Origin: Curvularia sp. ZM96
Lineage: Eukaryota; Ascomycota; Dothideomycetes; Pleosporales; Pleosporaceae
Assembly: GCA_022457065.1 (NCBI GenBank)
Contig: JAJGBQ010000001.1
Coordinates: 1,240,001 to 1,304,000, forward strand
Length of the DNA: 64,000 nt
Direction of reading: 5' to 3'
In this document: in pieces, positions 10,761-22,992 of the stretch
Position numbering within the stretch: the stretch's first letter is position 1
How the letters are laid out: each line of letters begins with the position of its first letter
Translations under genes and position numbers: made by a program
The notes under the pieces: model-generated
What the model was told of the DNA's origin: nothing
What the model saw: the letters and a program-made list of their open reading frames with translations, nothing else
The model's database searches: none

Positions 10761-13700
10761 ATGTTCTCTTCATTCCTGGGCTCAACCTCACGTCGGCCAT
10801 CCGAGACCACGCCCCTGCTCGCCGCAATCGACAGGTACCGCCGCCGCCATCATGGAATAGAGTCGGACGCGGACCACCACGAGCCCGCCGCGGTAGCCCA
10901 GTACGACGGCGAAGACGACGACGACGACGATGACGATGAGGACGAGGACCACCAAGGAGACCGCCAGCGCGACGGCCCCTTGCTCCCCGTCTTCTCGCCA
11001 GAGATACTGGGTACGAGGCACACCAACTACAGGTGCTAGACGCTGCTAACCACGCCCTATAGATCGCATCCCAATCTACAACACCACCCATGCAATCCGT
11101 ATCATCCTCACCCAGCGCTGCGAGACGACCCTCTCCTGGGACCAATTGCGCTCGCCCCAAGTCTCCCAGTTCCTCGTCAAGCCCATCCAGCAGCAACTCC
11201 GCGCCGACAACTTCTCGCGCGGGCTGCTCTACTGTCTGCTCGCCAATTGTCTACAGTTCAAGAAAGAAGGAGAGGAGAACCCGGGCAATGTGGGCGTCAG
11301 CAAGACCCGTGCCCTGATATGCGAGCTGCTGGCCGTGAGGCTGCTCAGGGAGTTTTCGACCCGCGAGTTGATCGATGCTCTGTCCTACGACTTCGACCCC
11401 TTGCAAGGCTTGGCCCTGCCAGGACGCGGCAACATGACTCCAGGAGGCGGAAACTGGTCGCGACAGGCCCCCCGTTCTGCGCGCATCTCTACCCTCGAGA
11501 TTGCCATTCGCGCCCAGGCCAAGAAGTTCCTTGCCCATCCCCTAGTCGTACGCCAGCTAGAGGCCATCTGGGCCGGCACCATCGTCTTCCACTCGGCCGC
11601 CGACAGCCTGCACAGAAAGCCCGATACTCCCCAACCGCGCAGCTCCAATGGCTCGGGCGCCGCCTCGCCGAGAACAGGTCCTTCTAACCGCAGACCTCCA
11701 CCCGGCAAGCCCTCCCACCCTCAGCCCCAGCCCCAGCAAGCCGCCATTCTTCGACGCACAGTGACCCTCTACGATCCCCACGATGCCTCTCTCTTCAAGC
11801 TCTCCCGCTTGCGCGTTCCTCGCTACCGCAATTTGTTCTCGACCCTCTCCTTTGCCATCATGCTGGGCTTGTTCCTCGCTGTACTCTCGCAAAAGTCGGA
11901 CGACATTACCGCGCTCGAGGTCCTCTTCTGGTTTTGGAGCGCCGGCTACATGCTCGATGAGGTGGTGGGCTTCTCCGAACAGGGCTTTGGCTTGTACATT
12001 ATGAGCGTGTGGAATGCCTTTGACCTAGGCATCCTTCTCATGTTCATGGCGTACTACATCCTGCGTCTGTACGGCATCCTCATGCCCGACGTCAGCAGCA
12101 AGAGAGTAGCCGCCATGGCCTATGACGTGCTGGGGTCTACGGCGGTTTTGCTGTTTCCCCGACTCTTCTCTGCCCTCGACCACTATCGCTACTTTTCGCA
12201 GCTGCTAATTGCGTTCAAGATGATGGCCGTCGACTTGGTTGCGCTCCTTGTGCTAATCATCATCAGCTGCAGCGGTTTCTTTGTCGCCTTCAGCCTGGCT
12301 TTCAAGCGAGATTTAGGCCCCTCGAATGCCGCGTACGCAATCTTCCAGTTGGTCATGGGATTCAGCCCTGCCGCCTGGGACCTCTGGGGGGATATGAACT
12401 TTCTCGGCAAGACGTTGCTTGCCCTGTTCCTCTTCATCTGTCATTTCCTCATTGTTACCATCCTCGTCACCGTCTTGACAAACTCCTTCATGGCTGTTGT
12501 AAAGAACGCCGATGAGGAGCACCAGTTCCTTTTCGCCGTGAACACAATCTCCATGGTCAAGTCGGATGCCCTGTTTTCCTACATTCCGCCCACCAATATC
12601 ATCGGTTGGTTGTTGATCCCTCTAAAGTACACGATGCCGTTCAAAAAGTTCCTTCGCATGAACCGCTCAGTCATTAAGCTGACGCATCTGCCCATCCTCC
12701 TTACTATCTTCGTGTACGAGCGCGTTGTTCTTTCGCATCTTGCCTATGGTCCGACTGACCTTGTCGAGCGACGAGGTCGGGCAGACTCAAAAGCACCTGT
12801 GCCTGCATTTAGCATTCGTGGCCCTGTAGATTTGTTCAGTCCTCGTCTGCGTGAGCCCTCTGTTACCACGTTCCAAAAGGACCAGGCGCTCGAGGAGGTG
12901 TTCCGTCGACCCTATCACGACCCTAGCTTCCATCCCACCCCTCGGTACCCAACACCGAGAAGAAATTCTGGCAATATCGTGTCGGATTGGATGAGAAAGA
13001 TGGGTGATGACGACGAAAATACTCCACCGCAGGACGACTCTCGGTCGGTTCTGGATCGACTCGAGGGCCGCCAGCGGCCATATTTGCGAAGAACCAGGAC
13101 CGCTGGCCAAACAAGGCGAAAGCATCCGCTTGCTACCGCCAGGGCTGTTGTTTCGGACCCTGATGAAGCGGTAGCACCCATCACTGGGCCTATTGCCGAA
13201 GAGTCGGAACCTGAGATGCACATCGGAGCTATGGAAGAAGCCCCACAGCAGACCGACGCCGATGGAGATGATGAAGACGATCAAGCAAGTGAGGACCAAA
13301 ACATCACTCCTCGGCTCGAGCCAAGCACGAAAGAAAGCAAGCGGTCCAAGGCTGGTTATGAATCTTCTGAAGATGAGTTCTTCCGCACGCCCATGACTGC
13401 CATTCCGCGGGCGCAACCGCGCCCTTCGGGCATTGCAGCTTCGCCGTCAGAGTCTAGTTCTATGGGGAAGAAGCCATCCTCGCCTGGTAAGAAGCGATTG
13501 AAACCGGTCCACAATCGGAATACATCAACGGGCACGATCTTATTCAGTCCCATCAAGGATACCATGACCACGTCCCGTGCAGTATCACCTGAAAAGCGGC
13601 CCAAGACCGGTACTCGCAGCGGCACGGCCACGGGTACGGCCACGCCCGGTCGCCTGGAGGGCTCGAGTGGCACGGGTGCACGCACACCCAAGCGGGTATT

Positions 13701-14190
13701 GCCTCCCGCTCCCGCTACCCGGCCTCGTGCAATCATGCCACCACGAAGGAACTCGGCTAATATGCTCCTCAATGACGCCCTAGTAAGAGAGCCCTCTTTC
13801 AATGCGATTGCTTTGGACCTAGCGTCCGACATTGGAGACAATGCGCTCAACCCCAACTTTGGTAACATTAGCGGGTTGCCTGCGTCTTTCACAACGCAGT
13901 TCGAAATGGCTGCTAGGATGAAGGCGCGCGAAATGCAGAAAAATAGCGACAATGACTCCGACTCGAACCGCATGAGCAGGATCATGCTCGCACGCATGAC
14001 GACACTGGAAGAGGGTTTCCGCGACATGCTTCAAGAGGTCAAGGGCTTGAAGCAGGGTGAAAGCCAGGTGGGCAGCCGGGGGACGCATTCACCGCCCAAT
14101 GAGTCTGCCGGCAAGAAGAAGGGCAAGGCGAAGAAGAAGAGTAGTAAGAGAGACGACGATTCAGACGACAGAATGGGTTCTAGTGTGTAA
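10761..14190 (+). CDS. YVC1: Vacuolar TRP-type calcium channel (Yvc1/TRPY family)
   Basis: Two exons (10761-11010, 11063-14190) encode 1125 aa. The short intron splits an Asp codon and restores EILDRIPIYNTTHAI. The N terminus is cytosolic with a very acidic run (about residues 50-65). Several membrane segments follow about residue 280 (e.g. NLFSTLSFAIMLGLFLAVLS, VLFWFWSAGYMLDEVVGF, LVALLVLIIISCSGFFVAF). A pore-like loop (LVMGFSPAAWDLWGD) precedes the last helix (FICHFLIVTILVTVLTNSF), as in the TRPY family. A long, disordered, Ser/Pro/Asp-rich C-terminal tail makes the protein longer than yeast Yvc1 (675 aa), which is common in filamentous fungi. It should release Ca2+ from the vacuole. Acidic clusters near the C terminus (KRDDDSDDR) could serve in Ca2+ activation, as an Asp cluster does in yeast. 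Confidence 0.9.
10911..10950 (+). repeat. GAC/GAT trinucleotide run inside YVC1
   Basis: A near-perfect run of GAC, GAT and GAG codons encodes an Asp/Glu stretch (about 15 acidic residues) in the cytosolic N terminus of the channel. It is a likely length-variable microsatellite. Confidence 0.8.
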
Positions 14191-16075
14191 GGGAATGAGG
14201 CATGGCGTAATGTCTTTGCGTGTTTGCATATTTCTGGTGTTATCAGTGCATTTACAAGACTTGTTGTCTTTTGTTAGGGGCATGGCATTTTGCTTCAAGC
14301 GAATGATACCCCATGGGTATCTATGTCTGATCAGCGGCGTCTGGGGCATTTATGGTTGTTACTCTATGTTTGTTTGTTTTTTGTATCGCCAAGGTTGGCT
14401 CATTGACCTCAGGACTTGTAATTTCTTAGTTTAATACACATGCCGCCATCGCTCTAGAGCACGGCTCTAAAAGGTTACATGGTGTGTTTGCTAGAAGCTG
14501 GTGCTTGATACTGTACAGTACTTTTTTTTTTTGGCAACGTCGAGGAGAATAAATTTAGAACAAGTCTAGAACAAGTGATCGTTTTTCTGCTTGCCTTGCC
14601 AGTTACGTCATGTGACGACAGTCCAGGGTAACCCACATCAAAAAGGAGAGAACAGAACACGCAATCCAGGGCTCACACCGGAGATCTGCACTCCACAGTC
14701 GGAGTCCCTGAAGATCTGCTGTGTAAAGCCCCCAATATTTGTGTGACGCATCCATGGCGGCAAGATGCGGCAATGATTGTTGTCCCCTTGCTGCTTTGAG
14801 CGCATGTTGTCTAGAACGTATGCCTAAAAGGCGAACGCGCAATGAGGACGTGTGTAGGGGCACTCGCAATTTCAACGGCTTTTCAGTGACAGTCGTGCAG
14901 GGAAGGTCAGGCATGAACGTGTCCGCCTCACCTCGCCTCGAATCTCCAAACAACATGGACGGTGTATCTAAAATTATCGCCTCAACAGCCTCACTAACCA
15001 AACAAAAACATGTCAATATCGATATTATACATTTTACAGTATTATAGTATAGATCCCGAAATGCTAAAATAGAATAAAAATAGCTGCATTTTCCCAAGGG
15101 TAGTCGGCACACATAGATGTTTCTACCACGTTCCTTTTCATCTTCTAGTCTGTGTCCCTGCAGATGCAAGTAATACTCTCGAGCGCTACCATGCCCTAGG
15201 GTCTTCCCTCCTCAAAAAACACGAAGAGAGGCCTAGTCGCATGCCATCGACTCGCTCGATCAGCACTCAAAACGCAGGCTGCAACCCAACAAACCTCTCA
15301 TCGGCGGGGATAGTGGCATGCGTTTGGGTTACGGACAGTCTCGTATCCGTGGAATCTAGATTCTAGACCTTCTCGCCGTAGATCCGAAGAGAAAAAAAAC
15401 GGGCCAAGTTTTCGATGAGCACATTACATGCATTTGTTGTGCAAAAGCCACAGCCACAGGCGCAGACGTAAGGTTCGGGCCTGTGGGTTGGGTCCGGGAG
15501 GGTGACGACGCGCGGTCGGTGGTCGTGGCCGGTCGATTTTCTGTTCCCCACAGAATGCAAGGGTGGGGTGACGAGGGCCCAGAGGTCTAGGTACAGCAAG
15601 GAAAACCAAGGACACGGGCTTGGTGCCTAGGGGGACGAATGTTATATTGGGAAAGGACTGCTTGTGCAGGGACGTTCGATTGCGTACCCTGATTTATTAA
15701 AAACGTTCGAGGCTTTTGGTGGAATTGTTTTAGGTACTTAGGTTACGACATTTCTCTCTGTCTTTCTTCAGCAGAAACTACATACCTTGACCACGAAACA
15801 ACCACGCTTTACTTTCTTCTTTCTTTTTTCCTTCCTAATTAGATCTCGCTCAAAAACGCCCAATTGAGCTTTCCCCGCACTTTTTTCCAACAAACTTTGG
15901 GCCCGAGAAGGACTGGTTGGGGGGAACCTTTGTTTTTTACCCCGCAAAAAGACCCTTGGGAGATAACACAAGCCTCACGCGAGTTGTTTGCCCTTGCCCC
16001 CTTGCCTACATGCAACTCGTCTGCGTTGGAACAGAAAACTCGCAACGATATATACACACTGGATTTAGAGAGGAC
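14191..16075. other. Long intergenic region
   Basis: This runs from the YVC1 stop to the start of the next plus-strand gene. The minus-strand frame at 14603-15169 begins at a TTG, has no recognisable domain and no coding-like composition, so it is not called. Positions about 15720-15870 are pyrimidine rich (CTTTCTTCTTTCTTTTTTCC), likely promoter or 5' UTR of the downstream gene. Confidence 0.45.
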
Positions 16076-16818
16076 ATGGCACCTATTCACAAGACACCCA
16101 GCGAAGAAGGTACGTAATCCGCAATTCCCCTCCCCACCTCAGCCGCGAAACTACCTTTCGTTCCCTATATACTACAAAGAAACGAACACCACCACCACAA
16201 GACTAACTAACTAACTCTGCAACAGAAATCGCCCAAACCCTCGGCAACCTCAAGCTCTCCCCCTCGCACCCGGAGAAGCCCCTCAAAAAACCAAAATCCA
16301 AGCCTGTAGCCGACAGCTGGGACGACGACGCCGCCCTCAGCAGCAGTGATTCGGATACAGAAACCGAGGATGTAAATCTAAGTAGTGCGAAGAAGACGAC
16401 AAAAGAACAAGCAAGCAACAGCAACTCCCCGCACGACTCACTCCAACCCCTCTCCACCACCACATCGCGCGACATCCCGCCGAACCCGCCGCCACCGACA
16501 CCTGCCTCACCCACGGCATTCGAGTATCCGTACGATAGTCTGAGTAACGGGGCGTATGGCACCGGGAGCAGCAACAGCAGCTCACGGAGCAGGGGCGGCG
16601 GGGGTCCAGACAAGCGGCCTGAGAAAACAACAGCCGTAGCGGGGCGGATGATAGCGGGTGCGCTGGGTGTGAGGGCGCCAAGACGGACAGAGGAAGAGCG
16701 AGAGTATGATCGCGTTATGAGGGAGAAGGAGAGGAAGAGAAGGGCGGAGGAGAAGGAAAGGGAGAGGAGGGAGGCGGAGGAGAAGGAGGCGAGGAAGAGG
16801 GCGGTTTGGGAGGATTAG
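16076..16818 (+). CDS. Conserved-looking hypothetical protein with charged C-terminal helix
   Basis: Two exons (16076-16109, 16226-16818) give 208 aa. The 116 bp intron lies after 11 codons; the junction reads KTPSEEEIAQTLGNLKLS. I do not recognise a family. Visible parts are a short N-terminal segment with a predicted amphipathic stretch (EEIAQTLGNLKL), a Lys/Pro region followed by SWDDDAAL, a Ser/Pro-rich disordered middle, a short ordered patch (TTAVAGRMIAGALGVRAPRR), and a strongly charged helix or coiled coil of Glu/Arg/Lys to the C terminus ending in VWED. There is no signal peptide or membrane segment. It converges on the SUMO gene. Role unknown; a small RNA- or protein-binding adaptor is possible but unsupported. 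Confidence 0.75.
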
Positions 16819-17536
16819 ATGGACGTGTGTGTGCCGGTGTGTTAGGCGTTGAGGAATGGTGTCCTAGGTGGAGAGAGAGAGAGATTGATGGACACGAGGG
16901 ATGGACTTATTGAATTGTATTTGTATATAATGAATTCTAAAAAGGAAAGGGAAATGGGTAATACCATACAGCCTCTTAAGCCTTCTAGACGATTGAATGG
17001 TGTTTTGTTTTTCAACGGAATGTAAATCATGATTCGGTGTGAGAAGCAGTACGCAATCAAGACTCGGCATGAAAATAAGTGTGTAGTAAATTCAGTCCAT
17101 CTTCTGCTTAAAGCGCATCCATGCATACCCCCACCCCCTTCTTTCGCTCCATCCCGCCGCTACAGAAAAGGGAAGACTACCAAGAGCGCCGCCCCGCGTA
17201 AAGAAGCGGGGTGGGACTCTGGTAGTTTAGGTTACCCCATGACGCCAGAATCCATGATATTCATATCTCTTCGAGTCAAAATTGAAATTGAAAGGAGAAA
17301 AAAAGAACCTGAAAACAAAGCACATCTTCTTTCCACCACGCCGCGCTTTTCCTCGCTCAAAGCAGTCATGTTTCGTCGTGGGTCTTGGCTAGTCGTAAAG
17401 TCAAGAGGAGGAGAGGGGAAGCGTAGACAAGAAGGATGTCTAACCCCGCGCCTGTAATCGGGGGCTGCGGGGTTTGGCAGCCGCGCTCCCGGAGGCAAAA
17501 GCTCAGAATGAAAGCTTGTACCGTCGTTGGCCTGGT
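16819..17536. other. Intergenic, convergent 3' ends
   Basis: This is between the hypothetical gene and the SUMO stop. It holds a GA dinucleotide run near 16872-16885 and otherwise plain 3' UTR-like sequence. No gene is seen. Confidence 0.5.
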
Positions 17537-17914
17537 TCAGCAGCAACCGCCAATCTGCTCCTGGTGTACCTCTAGGGTATCACCGTCCTGCATATCGAGC
17601 TGTGTGATCCTGTTAGCTCATGGCTCCTTCCTATTCTGCGACAACGAAGGCATGGGCAGAAAGATAAGACTACATACCGTATCCGGGTTGTCAGTGGCCG
17701 TGACTCGCTGGCCGTCGAAAAGAAAACGGACGCTGGAAATGTTCTTTCCTTGGCGATCGCAGAAGGCGTTCATGAGCTTGCCGAGTTGGGTGGTGCGCTT
17801 GATCTTGAAAAACACCTCGTTGTTGTTGTCCGTGACCTTGATGTTGAGGTGTTCGCTCTGGCCGCCGTCTTCGGGCTTCTGCTGCGGCTGGTTGGGGGAG
17901 CCGTTCTCAGACAT
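17537..17914 (-). CDS. SMT3: Small ubiquitin-like modifier SUMO precursor (Smt3)
   Basis: Two exons (17678-17914, 17537-17599) encode 99 aa. The intron joins DNPDT to LDMQDGDTLEVHQEQIGG, the usual SUMO C-terminal strand. After a disordered N terminus (about 20 residues), a ubiquitin-like fold covers about 22-97 (HLNIKVTDNNNEVFFKIKRT; RFLFDGQRV). The di-glycine is followed by two Cys residues, so a Ulp1-type protease must remove CC before conjugation. SUMO is attached to lysines of nuclear and other proteins. The open frame extends upstream without an ATG, so the ATG at 17914 is the start. It is divergent from CMC4. Confidence 0.95.
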
Positions 17915-18435
17915 CTTGGCAGTAGTGTGTGGTTGCGTGTAGGTGAGGTTGTGCGCAGAGTTGGCCACGGGCTCTGTTCAGAGGGCGTCAGTCGGTGGAG
18001 CTGGGAGGTGAAGGAGGAAACGATTTGCCGCGCGGGATGAGGCTGCGCTGTGCGGTGGGTGCGGAGATAATCGTACCTTAATACCGGCGGGCAGGTTGGC
18101 AAATCACGTCAGGTAATCGAAGGTTTCTGGGCGGCCGGGCAGACGCGTCGAGAGGGTTGTGCCGATGCAGACGTGGTGGCAACGCGTGAAAAGAAAGCTG
18201 GGAAGGGATCGAGGCGCAACGGTGAGGTCAAGGTGCGAGCACTGAGAATTAGTGGGGTCTGTCTCGCTCACCAAGATTGGCCGTGTCTGGCCACCGGCCT
18301 CAGCTGTACATACGATCACCGCGAAACTAAGCTGGCCTGACCTGCATCTTTATACAGTAGTTGCTGCCTAGATTACCCTTGTCAATTCCCAATACATCAG
18401 CCTCACGGCGTTGCAGTTCTTGGAGCAAGCCCATC
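17915..18435. other. Divergent 5' region of SMT3 and CMC4
   Basis: About 520 bp, moderately GC rich, lie between two start codons on opposite strands. No distinct regulatory motif is recognised. Confidence 0.5.
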
Positions 18436-18834
18436 ATGGTATGCCTATGATGTCACGCTCGAAAGACGACAGAAGCGCCGGACTGACAACGTCGTAGGGA
18501 GAAATAGAGAAAGACTTGCAGACAGACCCTCCGTGCCATCCTCGAGCATGTGCGATTCAGAGTATGTCATGTGTCGGATGCTGTCGGCGTAGTAGGCTAA
18601 TTGGCAGACTGCATCCAAAAGAACAACTACAATGAAGACAAGTGCAGAAAAGAGGTTAGTTCTCTCCCCACCAACAACTGTAGGACGAGAGCTGACCAGT
18701 CTCAGGTGGACGCGCTGTACGAGTGCTGCAATGCCTTTTACGAACGGCAGGGCAAGGAGGCGAGCACCGTGAGCTGTCCCAAGTACTCGCTCTTGAAGTA
18801 TGCAAAGTCGGTCGACACGCTGTGCTGGAGCTGA
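18436..18834 (+). CDS. CMC4: Mitochondrial intermembrane-space twin CX9C protein Cmc4
   Basis: Four exons are inferred: 18436-18438 (only ATG), 18498-18561, 18608-18654 and 18706-18834, giving 80 aa. All junctions are GT-AG and keep frame. The protein has twin CX9C pairs, Cys14/Cys24 and Cys35/Cys45, with the further Cys19 and Cys46 seen in the Cmc4 family (PCHPRACAIQNC; ALYECCNAFY). Length is close to yeast Cmc4 (73 aa). Such proteins are imported into the intermembrane space and oxidised by Mia40; Cmc4 is linked to respiratory-chain biogenesis. The gene is easily missed because no single exon is long. An alternative start would have to be found if the start-codon-only exon is wrong. Confidence 0.85.
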
Positions 18835-19373
18835 CAAGAGGCAGACTCAAGATGCAGCAGCGCGCCAAAGGCATCTCGTAGACGACATGTACAACAGCAC
18901 CATGTATTTCTAGTTGCCTCTGACGCCCGCCATCGTCCACGGCGGGGGGTTCAGAAGGGATGTAACAATTCCTCTCTTTTGTCCGCACCATCAAACTCCC
19001 GAGGGAGTCCAGGCGGTTTTACCAGGAAATGTGTTTCTCTAACATGGCATGAGCGCGTCGTAGAACACTGACAAATTTCCGACGAGACTCTATAGTAGCA
19101 CATGTATACATTGTTAGAGAAAAGAAAAGCAGCGCAGCGCATTCCCAGCAAGGTTTTTGTACTTTTGCACTAGCGCGCGTCCGCCTTGGCAACGCGCTAA
19201 CCCGCCAGGCACGTCCGGGCGCGACGTCTGTTTTGTGACGGCCTTCGGGCGCTCAACCACGGCCATCGCACGCCCTCACACGCCCATTGACGTGTGTTCG
19301 ACTCGGTCGTCTCCCCGTCGCCCCATCTCCTGCTTCTCTACCATACTCGGCCCTTTCTTCCACCACCTCCAAC
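18835..19373. other. 5' region of NUP84
   Basis: This holds the 3' UTR of CMC4 and the promoter of NUP84. The sequence near 19180-19290 is GC rich. A tRNA B-box-like string (GTGTTCGACTCGG) near 19291 lacks a foldable tRNA around it. Confidence 0.5.
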
Positions 19374-22300
19374 ATGGCCTTGCGACCCTTCTCGCGCCAG
19401 TCGCAGCAGTCGACAGCACAGGTAAGTCGTCGAAGAGCTCCAAAGCCAACACACACAAATAGCTCCCACACCGGCTCACACCTCGCTCAGTCTCCTCATA
19501 GCAATGCGCTCTTTTCTAGCGCTTCACGACCCACAAATGCCACCGTCTCCAATGACCCGCTCCAACCTTTGCGCGCAATGGCCGACCGAGTAGGAAAAGA
19601 GGTTGAGAAGTTCGCAGAGCGAGTCGACCACTGGCACACGCACGGAAACGATTCCAAAAAGGCAAAGTACCACACAACAGTCAAGTTGGTTGGCAAATTC
19701 CAGGATGTCGCAGAATCACACGTCAAGGAGCTGAAGCGGGCCACCGAAGCAGAGAACAAGGGCAATCTGAGCAGGACCGTCCGCCGCCAGATACAAAACC
19801 TGGCAGATGCACCGGAGAATGCGACACAAAGTCTTTTTAACCAGTCTACCCAATCTTTCGTTTCGTCCATCGAGAACAACACCGCCCCTGTTTCCGCAAA
19901 CGTCCAGGAGCTTAGAGAATGGCAGGCGGAGCTTGCGACCTGGAAGCTGCTCAAGCTCGTCATCGAACATTACCACCCTGATCCCGACACTGATGTGGCT
20001 GCAGAGAAGAAGGCGCGTTTGGAAACCGTTGTGGGCACTGCACGGTATTGCAAGAACAGTGAGATTTGGGACCGGTTCATACTAGAGGACGATCAGGCAA
20101 AAGAGAAGGCCCTGGTTCTTCGCTGGCTGGAGCAGACCGCACGGGATGGTGAGAGCGATATCAAGGCTATCACTGCAGCGCTGGAGGAGCACTCGGGCAA
20201 GGGTGCGCACACATGGACAAGTGGTTGGCTCGACACCAAGGCGAAAATCAAGCAGGCGAAACGGATGGAGGGTGCTGAGCAGCCTTTGAAGCCAACAACC
20301 ACGAACATCCAAACCTCGGACAAAACCGCAAACCTTGTCACCCAGCTCGACCCAGACGCTCCCTCCAGGCAAAAGCGTGCGCTCGAGAAGAACGACGAGT
20401 ACTATGAGCGCTCCCTGTGGATGGTTGCATACGAGATGATGCGCCGCGGACTGCCATGGACGACCATTGTCGAGTGGTGCTACGAACGAAATGAATCCTG
20501 GAGGGGAGTCAGCATGGGAGCTGCGTACGAGAGTCACTCGGAAGGTAGTCCTAATGTTGCTGGCCCAACGGTTGGTTATCTGTTCCGCCGCATGTGCTTC
20601 TACGCCGCGCGAGGAGCACGGATACCCTATGAAGGCGCCGTCTATGGTCTGCTGAGTGGAGACTTGAAGCAAGTACAAGCAGTCTGCCGATCCTGGGATG
20701 ACCACCTTTATGCGCACTATAACGCCCTCCTTCTTTCACGCTTCGATTCATACCTCCAGAAGAACTACCCTTCTAAGGTCTCGGAGAGCTTGACCCAAAA
20801 GTTTCTTTTCCAAGATGCAGTAGCCAACATCGGAGACTGGGAAGCATCTCCCGAAAAAGTTATTGGCTTACTAAAGCAACAGAAGGGCACCGCCAGTCAA
20901 GCCGTCTCACCCATTAAGCTTATCCAAGGCGCGCTTATTGCCAGAGATGCCGATGACCTGATGCTGAAGGTCGGTGTGGCTCTAGCGGACATGTTTGCCC
21001 ACGACAAGCGGCCTCACAGCCTCATCATACACCCAGATTCCCCAGAAGAAGACCGATCGCCTGTACCCGCAGGCGAACACCGAACTTTTGAAGCGGAGCG
21101 GTACTATCAAAATCTCGTAAAAGATCCACATGCTTTCCGCATCTTGGTGCATATCTTCATTGTCCTGCGCAATGGGCTTCACACGCTCTTTGAGGATACG
21201 CAACAAGACAAACGGTTTTTGACCATGGACAACGTCATCGCTGCCTATATTGAGTTCTTGCGTCTCACCCAGCGTTTCGATGCCATTCCGCTCTATGCGG
21301 CGCAATTGATCGAAGAGCGAGCGGCCTATACTCTTGCACGTGTTCTTCCTGACATCAAGAACAGCATGGAGCAACGGCACTGCGTCGCACTGATGGAGGC
21401 GTATCGAATCGATGTTATCCAGGTCGTGGCTCAGAGCTTTACGTTTGCTGCACGCGATAGCGGCTTCACCCACTTTAATAGCGAGGGTGTTACCGTCATC
21501 ACAAACCCCATCAAGCGTTTCAAGATTCTGGAGAATGTCAGTGGGCCTCAGGAGCAGGTCCTGTGGCCGGGTGTGCGCATAAAGCGTTCGTTCGATGGTG
21601 AACAGATCAGCCAGCAAGACGAGATCATTGTCGATGCTTTGCAATGGTACAACTACATTGGCAAGGATTACGAACACACGTTTGAGCACTTGAACAACGC
21701 GCTGACCATCTTCCTCCGTAAGTATTGTCTTTGTTTTCCAGATAGTTTCTTGGCTAACATACCTCTTAGTCAACGGTCGTCTAGCTGCTGCCGAGAAGGT
21801 TGTCAGCGATCTCAGCGTCGAATCTCTGTCTCTGTCGCGAACAGAAGCTCTTATGGGCTATCCCTTCGACTTGATGACCCCCGGCGCTGAAGAGCAAGAT
21901 GAGCGCCAACTCCACGAGCATCGAGACAATCTCCCCACTGCTCTACGAACTGCTGCGATCCCAATATCACAATTGCCTGACGCCGATCAGCATAGGGACC
22001 TGGTTATGCACCTCCGCCAAGCTAGCCTGCCATACTACAACCTCCAACTCATTGTTCGACTGCTCACCCTCTTCCGCGAATGGCGTGAAGAGGAGCAAGC
22101 ACTCATCCAGTCAGTCATCTCTTTTCTCCAGTTTCTGGTTTCGTGTCAGCTAACAGCCTATACAGGATCCGTGCAGACCGACAAAAAGAGAACGGCGGCG
22201 GCGCAAAGGTTAAACCAGATACGCAAAACACAAAAGCCCTTTTGGACTCCATCTCCACCATCTTTGACACCCTCCTCCCATCCATTTCGACTTCTTCCGC

Positions 22301-22643
22301 CGTCGATCCCGACTACCTGACAGAGCAAACCTGGGACCTACTCAAAGCCTACATCCCCGACATGATTCTCGCCTATCTCTCCGTCCTGCAGTCAGCCTCG
22401 TGGTTCCTAAACAAGGACCCTGCCATCAAGGCCATGGAGGTCGCCGTCGTCATAGCTGACAAGAGCAACGAGTGGGTCCAGCGCTGTCTGCTGGAAACTG
22501 GCAGGATGAGCGAGGTACTGGAGTGCTTGGCCGGCGTGTCCAAGTGCATGCTGAAGCTTACCGAGGGCGGCAAGGAAAAGGGTAACAAGAGGCGAGGCGG
22601 GAAAGGCGAGACGCTCAGGATTTGGGATTTGGGAGCTAGATAA
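19374..22643 (+). CDS. NUP84: Nucleoporin Nup84/Nup107, Y-complex scaffold
   Basis: Exons 19374-21717, 21770-22109 and 22166-22643 give 1053 aa. The Nup84/Nup107 family signature is clear, including a segment with RRGLPWTTIVEWCYERNESW and downstream alpha-solenoid helices through the C terminus (ALVEAY-like LMEAYRIDVIQVVAQSF; LQLIVRLLTLFREW). It is a structural part of the outer ring (Y complex) of the nuclear pore and works in mRNA export and pore assembly. The third exon begins after an unusual GTCAGT donor; splicing restores LIQIRADRQKENG. A further possible intron at 19422-19490 (69 bp, GTAAGT donor, CAG acceptor) is in frame and stop-free, so the N-terminal 23 residues it would remove are uncertain. 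Confidence 0.92.
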
Positions 22644-22992
22644 GCATAAAGAGAGGAAATGACTACTGCATGTGTAATATATATGTATTTTGCTGGTTTT
22701 ACCTGGGCTGTGGTTTGCACGGGAAATATATTGAGATAGGAAGAGCTTATTCATAGAAGAAGCATATGATCTCGTAAGAGGCTAATTTGTATTCGAATGC
22801 TATGCACATGATCGAGTAGGCTGGACTCTTCTCGGTCATCTCGCTGATCTGTATCTGAATAAAGGCAAGAAAATTCAGGTTCAAAGTCGTGTAACTATTC
22901 TGGTTATTATAAAGGTAGGAAAGAAAACGCTGCCAGGTGCCTCTCAAGACATGATCCACAGCTCACCATCTCCCGGCTAGTCACGTCAGTAT
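22644..22992. other. Intergenic, convergent 3' ends
   Basis: About 350 AT-richer bases between NUP84 and the DUF1295 gene, consistent with two 3' UTRs. Nothing else is seen. Confidence 0.5.

Noticed and set aside
14603..15169. 188-codon frame on the minus strand
   Set aside because: It starts at TTG, has no recognisable domain, and its composition is unlike neighbouring genes.
19285..19310. Second B-box-like string upstream of NUP84
   Set aside because: No matching stems; it lies in a promoter region.
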